Shown here piece after piece: positions 42,414-52,915 of a stretch of 64,000 nt of DNA. Position numbers and translations under genes: made by a program. The first letter of the stretch is position 1; the number at the start of each line of letters is the position of its first letter. Under the pieces are notes generated by a model. It worked only from the letters and a program-made list of their open reading frames with translations, ran no database searches and had not been told where the DNA came from. The DNA is from Carposina sasakii (lineage: Eukaryota > Arthropoda > Insecta > Lepidoptera > Carposinidae): the NCBI GenBank assembly GCA_014607495.2, contig CP053152.1:620001-684000 (forward strand), in the 5' to 3' direction.

Positions 42414-42630
42414 TTATATCTATACTAATAACATAAAGCTGAAAAGTTTGTTTGTTTGTTTGTTTGAACGCGCTAATCTCAGGAACTACTGGTCTGATTT
42501 GAAAAATTCTTTCAGTGTTAGATAGCCCATTTACCAAGGAAGGCTACAGTCTATACAACAACCTGCCCGGCTTCGCACGGGTACAACGCCCCCTCACGCG
42601 GACGAAGTCGTGGGCGGCTGCTATTTAAAA
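42414..42630 (-). repeat. Family L repeat with (CAAA)n, copy 2
   Basis: The plus strand shows ATCTATACTAATAACATAAA, then (GTTT)n at 42447-42467, GAACGCGCTAATCTCAGG and CAACAACCTGCCCGGCTTCG. This is the inverse of copy 1. Confidence 0.8.
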
Positions 42631-42895
42631 TAACCAGAAAGTGATAATAAATATATAAACATTTGCTATGTATTTTATGTTTCTATTACGTACCTGTTCT
42701 TTTTTTATTAAAATACTTAAAACAGCGTCCATCTTGTTTTCATTTCAATCTTTTACTTTAAAAGCGATTCGCTAACATAGACGTTTCACGTTAAAACCAA
42801 CGGCCGTGTGCCCCGACACAGCCCCACCCGCTTTTTTTTTCTATGTATCACATTTAACCCAACACATATAACTGTCCTATATAACTGAAACTAAT

Positions 42896-43010
42896 ATACA
42901 GGGTGTAACATAAGGGATATTTTAAGCGATAAAATAAACATGTGATTTCGAGTCTGAAATTTTGTGGATAGGTGGATAGGTGTGTATGTATCTTTTATGT
43001 TACAGAATAT
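42896..43010. mobile_element. Family E MITE, internally deleted copy
   Basis: It begins TATACAGGGTGTAACATAAG and ends ttttatgttacag, with most of the interior lost. Confidence 0.6.
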
Positions 43011-43370
43011 TTTTTAAAATCTTATCTATCTAATTCAGATATATTGGGCTTTAGGTTTCTAATATTGTTGGTCCTAATCTTGCTCAGTAGCAATCTTAGA
43101 TTGACATATCTAAATGTGGGGGACATGTCGCGTGAATAGTTGATTATGTCCCGGATACGGGACATGTCTTTGATCGTTATTGGACTAATGGTAATGGCCT
43201 ATAAATAGAGATCTTAGGCTGTAATGTAAGTTTTCTACAAAATAGGCTTTATTTGTTAGTTACCTTGCATGGTTCTGTCGGCATATAGCGACCGTTATAC
43301 AGCAGTGAATGACGTCACTGGAACGTTGTCTATGTAAATGACGGTGTCAATAAATGATCTCTAGCAAACA
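43011..43370. other. No gene seen
   Basis: Single-copy-looking AT-rich DNA. Confidence 0.4.
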
Positions 43371-43826
43371 GCGATCAATTCCGGTCCGATCCCTTAAACT
43401 AATCCCTTACACTAGATCCCTAAATCCACAACGAATTCCGGTCTGATACCAAAACAATTTTTAGATTCCTGTCTGATCCAGTGGAGTTCTTTTTTAATGT
43501 GTAAGGTCCGAAAATAAAAAATGATAATTTTACAAGTTGTTTTATTGAAGAACGACAAAGTTAAGAAAAATAAAATAAGAATTTGGAAAATAGTCTCGAT
43601 CTCTTAGTAAAAATCAACAATCATTCGAAAAACAATATTGTTTGTGTCTACTGTTTTACTTGCTAACAGTACTAAAAATCATTGAGAGGACACGGGATCA
43701 GAACGGAAAACAAAATAAATGAAATATTCATCTGATTCCGCGACGGGATCGGATAGGAAAAAAAAAAAAAAAAAAAAACGGATCCTTTGCGGGATCACTT
43801 GCTGGGATCAGAACGGAATAGATCCA
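43371..43826. mobile_element. MITE X with ATTCCGGTCCGATCCC termini
   Basis: The left terminus GATCAATTCCGGTCCGATCC is inverted at the right as GGATCAGAACGGAATAGATC, with two or three mismatches. Secondary repeats of the GGATCAGAACGG type occur inside (43686). A 21-bp A-run is at 43758-43778. It is about 450 bp with no frame, and this is the only copy in the window. Confidence 0.75.
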
Positions 43827-44250
43827 AACTGCGCCATTTAGATTTTTGATTATTACGTAGGTTCGAGACAATTATACAAGAAAGTAATATTTGTTTATGT
43901 ATGTATAATATAATATAAATATGTATAATATAACGATATAGTGTTATATTTTATAACTAGGTTTATGGTAAATAATTATTTGAACCTTAAAGGTCATACT
44001 AAAAAAATCCTGTCAAAAAAGTCTTAATATTATGACAATATGTTTATACATACACTAATAAACATTATATAACAAAAACAATAAGGAAATTACGGCCGGA
44101 TGACACTAAGTACTTAAACCCAGTTTTAATGTCGTTTTAGTACTAAATCTCGATGTAAACAACTGGTGCTAGCTAAAGCGGTGCACACATTTGTAATGAA
44201 CAGACAAACAAACAGACAAATATTGGTAATTGTCACTCATGTATAACCCA
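43827..44250. other. No gene seen
   Basis: AT-rich DNA. Confidence 0.4.
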
Positions 44251-44450
44251 TAATCCTGTGCTGATGCGGGGCTTCATTAGAATACATCAGCTACATCTCC
44301 TTCCGTGCATGTCGTAAGAGTCGACTAAGGAATTTTTGCTTTCTCTCAGGCGATAAGCTGGCAACTTGTCACTGAGCATTTACAGCTATCCCCTGCTATA
44401 CGTGACTGGGAAATCCTTTATTATCCTACAGTTCTGGCGGCCCCCATACA
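44251..44450 (+). repeat. Family G repeat, copy 6 (longest)
   Basis: It runs from GTGCTGATGCGGGGCTTCAT and AGAATACATCAGCTACATC through GTCGTAAGAGTCGACTAAGG to CTGGCAACTTGTCACTGAGC and TACAGTTCTGGCGGCCCCC. It is the best reference copy for the family. Confidence 0.85.
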
Positions 44451-44513
44451 ACCGTGTGTGTATTATGCATCTAATATAATAGTATCTAATATAAAACACT
44501 CATACACAAGTCT

Positions 44514-44758
44514 AAAAAAACGTATAATACTACAGCTGCTTTTCTTCCCGGGCATACTGTACAAGTCAGTAGAGAGACAAGAGGGTCTTGGTGTTTTGTA
44601 GGCGATGGGCTGACCACCTGTCACTACTAACCGAACTTGTACATCTCAACTATACGCTCAAAATTGGTCAGAAGTGGCACCATGTGGTTCTATCGGCCCT
44701 TGGTGCTCTGCCTACCCCGTAAGGGATAAAGGCATGATTATATGTATGTATGTATGTA
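44514..44758 (+). mobile_element. Family A short retroelement, copy 7
   Basis: A nearly complete and little-diverged copy, from CGTATAATACTACAGCTGC to ATGATTATATGTATGTATGT. Confidence 0.9.
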
Positions 44759-45234
44759 GATAAGCCTACTTTTGGTCTATTATAGATGTACTATTAATTC
44801 TTAATTGAGTGAGACACTATAACAGAGATAAATTTACAAAAGAAATGTAATATAACTAAGGTTAATCTTATGAGTATTTCTGCAAAAGATTATGCAAGTA
44901 AAAAAATAATTGCAATAGTTTATTTAAGCAAATTTAATATCCAATCTGAATTTGACATTCATTAAACATCGGAACACGGCCTAAAGCATTTCGAAGATTT
45001 ATGATCCCATCAAACGGATCTCCGGACCGCGTCTCGTCACGATACGAGTGCAGTTTACGAGTGTACGAGTCTACGGGACGAGTGACGGACGACGCGTCAT
45101 ATAAATCAATTTAACTTCCATCGCAAAGACAATTGGTACCGTCACCGATTAGAAGTAAAGTTGGGCGGAGATGTGTGTGAAGACTGCGAATCCAAATTTA
45201 AATATCATTCACTTCAAGAAAATTACCATTATCA
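44759..45234. other. No gene seen; short ACGAGT cluster
   Basis: GATACGAGTGCAG, TTACGAGTGTACGAGTC and GGGACGAGTGACGG give four ACGAGT cores within about 40 bp near 45045-45085, in a small GC-rich patch. Confidence 0.4.
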
Positions 45235-45520
45235 TCATTTTCTGCCATTAGAAGTTCACTGCTGAATATAAGCCACTCTCAACAACCTCCACTCCGACCG
45301 GTCGGAAGCGGGCATGCAGCCGATGCCCGCGACCTTGGCTAGGTAGTCCGTCCAGATCGCAGGTGGCCTCCCGACGCTGCGCTTGCCGATACATGGTATC
45401 CGCTCTAGACTTTTCGGCTCAATCTGTCTTCGAGCTATGTGCCCTGCCCATACAACTTTGGCTTGCTGGACGACTATGTCTGTGGTAAAATTTGGACCCA
45501 GTTTGGTCACACTTACGATT
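45235..45520 (-). pseudogene. Family B: RTE LINE C-terminal fragment, copy 5
   Basis: The minus-strand frame is open for 84 codons: QQAKVVWAGHIARRQIEPK, then SLERIPCIGKRSVGRPPAIW, TDYLAKVAGIGCMPASDRS and EWRLLRVAYIQQ. The order W-A-G-H-I-A-R, G-K-R-S-V-G-R-P-P, W-T-D-x-L-A-K-V-A-G, D-R-S-E-W-R is the family's C-terminal signature. This is the least broken copy in the window, but it still lacks all catalytic parts. Confidence 0.85.
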
Positions 45521-45795
45521 AAGACGAATCAAACGATAAGCTCAAATGCGACAACCCGTTTAGGCTTTAGAGTGGGCAAAAAAAATATACCTCCGTACAT
45601 ATAGGTAACTATATAACCATACACTCCAAAATCATAAAGAGCGATTATTCAGCTTAAAAGCTACATTACTCGGGCATCCTCTCTGGCCTATTGCGAGTAT
45701 TATTTCCATCAATCCAATGTGGATTTAGTCAATACTTCTTATTTGCGTTTATCATCTACGTATAAGTATACATACGAGTATATGCACTATACTAT

Positions 45796-45905
45796 GTTGT
45801 CTGCGCTGTGCTTCATTAAAATACACCAGCTGCATCTTCTTCCGTGCATATCGCAAGAGTCGACTAATGAAGTCGGGCATCCTCTCAGGATATAAGCTAT
45901 TGGGC
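45796..45905 (+). repeat. Family G repeat, copy 7
   Basis: GTCTGCGCTGTGCTTCATTA, CACCAGCTGCATCTTCTTCC, then GCATATCGCAAGAGTCGAC, diverged in its right part. Confidence 0.8.
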
Positions 45906-47264
45906 TTTAAACAGCTTAAACAAATGACAAGACAGGTAAAATCATGGTTTCCGAACATCAATCTTCGTCAAAGCATATCACTTGACGTATCCACAATCAA
46001 AATGCACACTTATAACAAAAGATCTAAACCTCATTATCAATTGTGCGTATAAAGTTGAGTGTACACATGAATCAAAACTGACAGTTTCTTGGTCCTGAAT
46101 TATGTCTAATACAGTACCATAGTTCAGATATTACAGTGGTCTAACTCATCTGCCTGTACTGTCGCAAAGACTTAAAATAAAGGCGCCTACACCAGCATAA
46201 TTATTTCTGTAACATGATCTATGGTCACCTGTTATTGTACCTGCTATTTAATGTTATGTGGAGAAAACTATAATGATGTTTTTGAAATTTCTTTTTTTTT
46301 TTAATAAGGCACAGGTTAACTAAAATCTTAAATTAAAATTTTATTTAAGAATTATAGCAATATTGTAACTTAGTTGTATGGTGATTTTCCACATGGATTT
46401 ATACATGATTAAAACTTGCAAAATCCGACATGCAACTGAGAGCAATTTGCCATTGCGAAATCAAAGTTTTAGAATACGAGTAAAGAGACCCAGTTTATTT
46501 CTGACATTCTATAATGTACCCACCCACATACATGGAAGCATATGAATGTGACGTCACACAATTACACTTGCTCTGTAAACTTGACTTGCTGAGTTGTCTA
46601 ACTGTTATCAACTACGCTGTGCCCGTCTCATGTAATTGCCGGACGACTTTTATCGGAGTCTATTTGTCGGTAAATCAAAGGATTGCAAATAGGTCGTGCT
46701 TGTATAAAACAAATCGTTGTTGGCATTTGTCAGTGTATAAATAGTTTTGGATTATGGATTGTTGACCCAATGTCTGTGTTATGTTCTTCCGGATCGTAAA
46801 TCAGGGTTACAAGAGATTGCTGTGCCGATTTCGGTGAAATTTGAATTTATTGTCATGCAAGCTAGGTCGAAAACGATAATTGAATACAGATATTAGATTG
46901 AGTGTACATACTTTCAAGTTGTTTAGTGGCAGTTTTGAATGATTTTTCTTTGGCATTATGAATTAAACGTATGTGAATCTAAAAGTTATGATTTTTCGAA
47001 AGATTTTTATTATTTTCATTCTTTATTTAAATAAAAAAAATATTATTAACTAAAGAGTTTTTCTAATATACCTATACATACTAAAATTATTTTTCTTTTA
47101 TTTTTTTACTCATATTGCACTACCAGAATTATATATATCATGAAGATTCTTTCAGCATTTTTGTCGTGATAAAATAGACAACTTAAGCTATGTACCTACC
47201 CGTATACATAACATATTATAGTCTACGTACATACACATAGTAGACAAGTAGGTAGCTAGCTAAT
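45906..47264. other. Long stretch without recognisable genes
   Basis: The frame at 46514-46744 (76 codons, cysteine-containing) has no signature I know. No repeats of the window's families are obvious. Confidence 0.4.
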
Positions 47265-47365
47265 ATCACCTGGAGAATGCCTGAGTTCTCCTTAGTCGAC
47301 TCTTACCACATTACCTACGGAAGGAGATGCAGCTGATGTATTCTAGTGAAGCCCCGAATTGGCAA
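47265..47365 (-). repeat. Family G repeat, copy 8
   Basis: TCCTTAGTCGACTCTTACC, GGAAGGAGATGCAGCTGATG and ATTCTAGTGAAGCCCC are present. Confidence 0.8.
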
Positions 47366-47716
47366 AGGAAATATAGTATGATGTAAATATGATAAATAAG
47401 AATAATTTACTAACATCCATTGATGAAAATAATCCAGGTTCAGACGACGATCACGAAATGGACAGACGGGCGGACCGCGGTATTTTTGTAAGCCCTATTT
47501 CACACTGTTTAGTGCTTCATTTAGATGGTGTCTAGTCTAAATGCGTTTTAGGTCACCGTTGTAGGCTATGTTTCTCATATGTGTTGCCCTATTGTTGTTT
47601 TCTAAAAACATTCTTCGGACATTGCATGTCTTTTAAAAAACCTTTCTAAGCTTTACTTCTATGCTATGTGTTAGTTACATTTTGTATTAACGCTGAGTAG
47701 TCTTTAATCTTTTATT

Positions 47717-47957
47717 TGCCGCGTGGTGCTGGTAGAGTAGAGTTTGTACCACCCAATTCCTGCCCGTGGGTATCGTACGAGGCGATTAAGGGTTTCCAGG
47801 AGGTGGGCAGCAGCGCCTCCTGTACTGACAACATAGTCCGAAAATCATACTGCGGTCACCAACCCGCCTGTAAAACCCCCCTAGTAGCCTTGTGGCGTGC
47901 CCTCGGGGAGACCTACGTCCAGCAGTGGAATAGGCTGAAGAAGAAGAAAAAGAATCT
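47717..47957 (+). repeat. Family C repeat, copy 5
   Basis: GTACCACCCAATTCCTGCCC, GTATCGTACGAGGCGATTAA and GTACTGACAACATAGTCCG, a deletion, then CTTGTGGCGTGCCCTCGGGG and GACCTACGTCCAGCAGTGG. The frame here ends L-G-E-T-Y-V-Q-Q-W-N and supports an RTE-like 3' end. Confidence 0.85.
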
Positions 47958-48225
47958 GTTATCTGAATCTGAGATCTACATCTACTTCGTGTAGTATCTG
48001 TTTAGTCATATTTAGGTAGCTTTTCGTTTCGGTCCCTAAAATTTTTTACCGACGAAAAAACGATTTTGCATGAAATTTTTGCTGCAACTTCTTAGAGGTC
48101 GAGTGGGAAAAGTGAAAGTAAAGGAGGAATCAATGAATGTTGTTGGTTCAGAGGTTGTGTCTGTATTTTTCCATACCTAACATAACTTATACATATTATT
48201 ATACTGAATACAAGGCTTATACCGT

Positions 48226-48418
48226 TGCCCCTGCGCCTGATCTCTCTCCGGTCGTGTCGGCTTTCCGTCCCATCGGACTATGAGAGTAACGGAATAAAGA
48301 GTGCATCTGTGTTTGCGCACACATTTGTGCACTATAATATCTCCTGCGTACCTGGCCAATCTCCGTAGAGATTGGTCGCCTTGACCGAAATACGGTCGGA
48401 GGTCATCATCATCACATA
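48226..48418 (+). mobile_element. tRNA-derived SINE, family S, copy 2 (5'-truncated)
   Basis: It starts in the body at CTGCGCCTGATCTCTCTCC and ends ATACGGTCGGAGGTCATCAT with an (ATC)n tail. The tRNA-like head is missing. Confidence 0.85.
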
Positions 48419-48589
48419 GCTTATAGTGGGATAGCGGGAGAGTGTCACCTGAACTCATATAATTTTAACAACTAATAATTTTTGTTTTTATTATTAATTA
48501 AAATCTCAAATATTTTCTAAATGAAAAAAAATTCATACCCCTGTATCAGTTCCAATATCGAAGAAAAACACAATCGCCAGCCATTGTGT

Positions 48590-48700
48590 CGAGCACAAAG
48601 AAGTAGTTAATCGTTCGGTGGTCCTGGGTTCGAATCCCGGCATTGTCGCTATTGTCCGCTAGACGAAAATGTGGAATTCATTATGTAGATCCACTTCGGA
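48590..48700 (+). mobile_element. SINE fragment with B box
   Basis: CCTGGGTTCGAATCCCGGCA contains a perfect pol III B box. It is followed by ATTGTCCGCTAGACG and GATCCACTTCGGATTTC. No A box is intact, so it is a degraded tRNA-derived element. Confidence 0.6.
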
Positions 48701-49024
48701 TTTCTGATTGGCGATGGACACACTGGACTGGTGAAACGCAGCTTTTTTACCATGCTTTTATTTACTTAAGTTGTTTATATAACCGTTGCATACCTATATA
48801 AGAGGAAGTAGGATTTATCTATCTACCTACACTCATGTATTTATGTAATTAGATACTTACAAACTTCGCTCACGTACTCATTAAAAATCACTGTTGTGCA
48901 AAAGAAAGCACCATTAAAATTTAACGATTTATTGATAGTTTCTAAATTCAGTATTTTAAATAAATAAATAAATAATTAAATTATATTGACTCAATACAGA
49001 TACTATTATATTGGCCCACAATAA

Positions 49025-49132
49025 GTCCTGCGGGGCCCTAACACATGACTCCGGTGGAAACGCGGCCGAGTGTGTCCTCATCCCGTCAGCCTCCCCCCAA
49101 AGTGCGAGATGATCGGACAATGCGCACCGATG
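49025..49132 (+). CDS. Candidate first coding exon of an unidentified gene
   Basis: At 49025 the sequence changes abruptly from AT-rich to GC-rich coding-like DNA. An ATG at 49045-49047 in a fair context (AACACATGA) opens MTPVETRPSVSSSRQ, then PPPKVRDDRTMRTD. The exon stops at GATG|GTAAGA with the donor GT at 49133-49134, so splicing would be in phase 1. If read through, the frame stops 7 codons later. The peptide is serine-, proline- and arginine-rich, suiting a disordered N-terminus. The AG at 49023-49024 could be the acceptor, though its pyrimidine tract is poor. I do not recognise the protein. It is the best coding candidate in the window and lies on the same strand as the inferred upstream first exons. 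Confidence 0.45.
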
Positions 49133-49375
49133 GTAAGAGACGTTTTGTCTGACCCAATGTTTAGCCTGTTTTGGGTCAAGTTGATAATTGACATTTCATA
49201 TTTTGTTTACACGAAAAGAATATACATGTTTTAGCTAGATGAAAGATGCTCTTACTTATAAACTTTGACCGTATTATTTCATTTTGTTAAACGCTGTTTA
49301 AGCTAAACATTGTCTAATTTTCCATACATTTTGCGGTAAAATTGTTATGTGTATTTCTACAATTTATCTGTCATT

Positions 49376-49480
49376 ATTATACCGTCGCTTAGTATCCACG
49401 ACACAAGACAAGACTAGGGATTCTAGTGCAGGACTAGGTTAAAATACTATTTACCCTGTGAAAAAGAAAAAATAGATAAA
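49376..49480 (+). mobile_element. SINE family Y tail, decayed
   Basis: TACCGTCGCTTAGTATCCAC, GACACAAGACAAGACTAGGG and GCAGGACTAGG match the 3' half of the element at 10171-10410. Confidence 0.65.
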
Positions 49481-49526
49481 AATCGAAATTGCTAAACAGT
49501 GTTTAACTTTAAATGCAGTTTTGTAA

Positions 49527-49527
<1 letters not shown>

Positions 49528-49560
<33 letters not shown>
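49528..49560. repeat. (CA)n microsatellite
   Basis: About 16 uninterrupted CA units, followed by a GTCAAACTTATAACACCCCG and TCGTTTTTGCGTCGGGG segment. The latter is a near-palindrome (CCCCGTCG / CGTCGGGG) common beside such repeats in moths. Confidence 0.9.
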
Positions 49561-49564
<4 letters not shown>

Positions 49565-49610
49565 AACTTATAACACCCCGTCGTTTTTGCGTCGGGGGTT
49601 AAAAAGACAG

Positions 49611-50641
49611 CTGAAGAATGTCTATCTGGCTGTCTAAAGATGAATCGTAAGAGATTTGTAGCATTACTACGAAAAACGACTACGAAGTCTACGAGCTACG
49701 AACACAAATTATAAAAGTTAGTTTGTGCTTACTTTAGGTAACTTTTGACTTTGTTTTACTTATTAATTGCTTGAAATATAATGTTTGAGTTTAATGTCAC
49801 TTTGACATTCAATTATTAATGAATTTTTAATTTATTAAAAACTTGCTGTATGAAAATAATCTCATCAAAACATTTCCTGTGAGTAATATAATAACACTTT
49901 CGTATAACTCAACACAATGATACTTGTTCAGCATTTCAGTATTTGCCTGGCTGTCACCTACACCCTGAATACAACTGAGTTATATTAATACGAATAGACT
50001 ATAATCTATACATAGAATAGAATACCTATACTACATATAGCACAAACCGTAAAATAAACAAGTTCCATAGGTGCCGATGTCGCAGTGTCGCCAACACAGA
50101 TGTTTGTGCATGTTACCACTTGAGGTAGATTCGGGTTGGGTGTGGGACGAGTTGTGAGAGAACGGCGGTTTGGATTATGGATAGAAAATTTAGGGATTTT
50201 TATTGTATGTACCTAAATGCTACCAAAATAGTATTATAAATTGTATATTAGTAAGGTATATAATAAATTGTGAATTATGATATACCTACCTATAGAATCT
50301 ACTAATTACTACTTAGGGGTCAATTGAGCCTCGATGTCGTATATTTATTGGCATTTTCCTTTCTCATTTGCTATACAGAAAGCAGATATCCAAATGTATG
50401 TATATAGATGTTATGGTTGAATTTGACTAACTAAGTGATCATGTTGCCATGTAGGTATTATAAATTTACGCGAAAGTCCGTCCTGTCCGTTATTTCAAAT
50501 TTCAATAAAATGACTGGTACGCGTGAAATTTTATCCAAGCAAAGAAAATTACTCATAACCATTACACATAAGACTCATTTTGTCTGATATCTCAATATCC
50601 TAGAATCAGCTTGTGATAATTTTGATTTCCACCCGCTACAG
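49611..50641. other. No gene seen
   Basis: AT-rich DNA; intronic if the exon at 49025 is real. Confidence 0.4.
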
Positions 50642-50835
50642 CCTATGCCTTGCCGCGCTCCGCTAATAGCATGTTGTCCGCCGACGCGCGATGCATTATT
50701 AGGGTCGACGCACACCGGTGTCGCTCTCGGTTATCAATACGACTTCATAGAGACAAGTGGGCGTCGATAGAGATGCTTTATAGTTTCAATTACTGTTTGT
50801 TTGTTATTGTCTTAATAAAACGTGTTTTCATTTAG
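50642..50835 (+). other. GC-rich open segment after a good acceptor
   Basis: TTGATTTCCACCCGCTACAG is a plausible 3' splice site. The frame that would follow a phase-1 join stays open to TAG at 50833-50835 (ALPRSANSMLSADARC near its start). The first 120 bp are GC- and CpG-rich, after which the frame runs into AT-rich codons. It could be an exon joined to 49025-49132, a regulatory island, or chance, since one acceptor in three has a compatible phase. No domain is recognisable. Confidence 0.25.
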
Positions 50836-51069
50836 TTGTAGGTGTAGTGCAGAATTTTAGGGTTTATGAAATTAAGGAGTGTTTTTTAATTCTTAATTCC
50901 ATTTTGACACAAAGACAAACAGGTAGAACTACCTACTCTATATAATTTATGTTTTTCAGACGCGTGATACCTGTTATTTAAACTTTATTATAAGAAATTC
51001 AACAGAAAACGCACTTTAAAACGCATCTAAAAGGTACTGACAGTCAAGTAAATTATGTCAACATTCAAC

Positions 51070-51225
51070 ATGGCCGATAAAGGCAAGGCGTACACGATAT
51101 TAATTAAGTGTTTTTTGTTCGCGAACGAACGCGAACAGGCGCCGGTGGTCCGCTCGTCGATTAACGTCCGAACACGCAACGTGTATTCAACTTGTTTTGT
51201 ATGCGTGTTGTGGCTTGCGCTTTAG
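51070..51225 (+). CDS. Small open frame, 51 codons, in a CpG-rich island
   Basis: ATG at 51070 in a strong context (TCAACATGGCC) opens MADKGKAYTILIKCFLFANE, then REQAPVVRSSINVRTRNV, and ends in a hydrophobic tail VYSTCFVCVLWLAL with TAG at 51223-51225. The island contains GTTCGCGAACGAACGCGAAC, a CpG-rich motif run. The C-terminal hydrophobic stretch could be a membrane segment. The frame is too short to identify. Equally, the island may be a promoter in which the frame is incidental. GGCCAT/ATGGCC at the start codon resembles a PHO-type core. Confidence 0.3.
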   Translation: MADKGKAYTILIKCFLFANEREQAPVVRSSINVRTRNVYSTCFVCVLWLAL

Positions 51226-51389
51226 GTTCTCGTGTATCGCTTCTGTATTTTAATTTTTAGTTTTTTTAAGGGTGTTTTATTTTTATTTTATATACAATTT
51301 AAATAATAAGTATCTATTAAGTACTTTTACACAAAACTAGGTAATGACTGCGACAGTAGTTTTATTTATTGCAGACACTGGCTTTATGT

Positions 51390-51640
51390 AAGACCATAGA
51401 GGAATAAGATGTCATAGAGTGCTAATGTCATACTAACTGTTTCTATGCACCATTAGACTTTTCGGTGCCTCACAATTCCAGTCCTTGACACTTAGATTCT
51501 ATTAATGTAATGTATAGTAACGTATAGTAATGCAATCTAAGTGTCAAGAACTGAAATTATGAGGCACCGAAAAGTCTAATGGTGCATCGAAACTGTTAGT
51601 TAGTATGACATTACGAGTAGCTCTCTATGTCTACATCGCG
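51390..51640. mobile_element. Long hairpin MITE, family R
   Basis: The left arm includes GTCATACTAACTGTTTCTAT, GCACCATTAGACTTTTCGGT and CTTGACACTTAGATT. The right arm carries their inverses AATCTAAGTGTCAAGAACTG, ACCGAAAAGTCTAATGGTGC and TTAGTTAGTATGAC. The arms are about 75 bp with few mismatches around an AT-rich loop. A one-armed relative is at 10063-10145. Confidence 0.85.
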
Positions 51641-51710
51641 GATCACAGAAAATAACTCTTGTTATATTACACATTCTAAATCACAACACTGTATGTAATC
51701 CATTATGATA

Positions 51711-51835
51711 TATTATAAAATTATTAATAAAGAAAATGAAAAAATTCTTCACCCGAGTGAGATTTGAACTCACGACTTCACGCAAACCGTGCTTTCGCTC
51801 TACTTAACTGAGCTATTATTATAATATACTCAGGT
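51711..51835 (-). mobile_element. tRNA-like short SINE, family t, copy 4
   Basis: The constant tail reads ATTATTAATAAAGAAAATG on the plus strand, followed by TTCACCCGAGTGAGATTTGA (inverse T arm) and CTTAACTGAGCTATTA (inverse A-box region). The B box has lost its GTTCGA core. Confidence 0.7.
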
Positions 51836-52417
51836 GGTGGGTATGTTATTATTACGTACGTAGGTGTACGTTTATTATTTGCCATATTAGTATATATGCC
51901 ATATCATTTATATAATATATTATTTTAAGTGCCAAATACTTTACCCCTTGAAAATATAAATAAAGAACCATCCTAATTCAGCTTGAAAAGTAAAACAAAT
52001 CGAACTCACCTCGCAAATTCACACTGACAATCCAAAACTTTAATTTCTCGTCAACTAATTCAGCGCATATCTCGCAATTACAATTAAAGCGTCGGACCTC
52101 ACACGCGGTTAATTAAAAGGCCGAGCGAAAAATAAAAATAAAATAAATACATACTAAGTAAGTAGATAAGGCGATATCTCGGTGTGCGCACGGCCTAATG
52201 AAGCTATGCAAATTCGCCTTGCGATGCGGCGCGTTTGAACGCAAGCTCATGAATGTAGAGGTGTATATGGATTGATCACTCTCAATACCCAGTTGAAGCC
52301 AATCTATCGCGACATTGGGAACTAATGTGTATCTTTAACTAGCTTTTATTATCATAATTAGTGGACGCCTACAACTCCGTCCGCTTAGACATTAGTCATT
52401 TCGGAGTGTCTATGCGC
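51836..52417. other. No gene; single-copy region with POU octamer
   Basis: A GC-richer patch at 52075-52260 contains a perfect octamer ATGCAAAT near 52206 and AAATTCGCCTTGCGATGCGG. No frame is supported. It may be a conserved non-coding element. Confidence 0.35.
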
Positions 52418-52775
52418 TGTATTATGATGATGATGATGATGATGATGATGATCTCCGACCGTATTTCGGTCAAGACGACCAATCTCTACGGAGATTGGCA
52501 AGGTACGCAGGAGATATTATAGTGCACAAGTGTGAACGCAAACACAGATGCACTCTCTATTCCGTTACTCTTATAGTCCGATGGGACGTAAGCCGATCAG
52601 GCGCAGGACCAACGGTTTTACGTGCTTTCCGAGGCACGAGCTAAGTGACAATTTTGCAACATTAAAATCTGTACATGAAATAAATTCATTGGTACAGGCC
52701 CGTGACTGGGATCGAACTTACGCCTCCCGCTTGGAAGGTGCACGTCTTAACCACTGGGCTATCACCGCTGTATTA
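52418..52775 (-). mobile_element. tRNA-derived SINE, family S, copy 3 (full length)
   Basis: The plus strand shows the (GAT)n tail at 52423-52452, then CGACCAATCTCTACGGAGAT, and at the far end GACTGGGATCGAACTTACGC (inverse B box) and CCACTGGGCTATCACC (inverse A box). It matches copy 1 throughout. The plus-strand frame at 52548-52790 is an artefact of this SINE. Confidence 0.88.
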
Positions 52776-52915
52776 CTGTATTATATATAATATACATACG
52801 AACCAATAAAATACAATAAATGTTAACAGATGCTCAAAAGGAAGCCGCGGTCCATTTCTAGCTTCAGTAGTTGCTGCTTAGTCTAGGTGTTGATAAATCA
52901 GCCAAAACCCGTTAC

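Noticed and set aside
46514..46744. 76-codon cysteine-containing frame as a secreted peptide
   Set aside because: No signal peptide at the start, composition like the flanks, no repeats or splice sites to support it.
49528..49560. (CA)n as Z-DNA-type regulatory element
   Set aside because: A plain microsatellite beside a common repeat; nothing supports a function.
52548..52790. 80-codon plus-strand frame
   Set aside because: It is the antisense of SINE family S copy 3.
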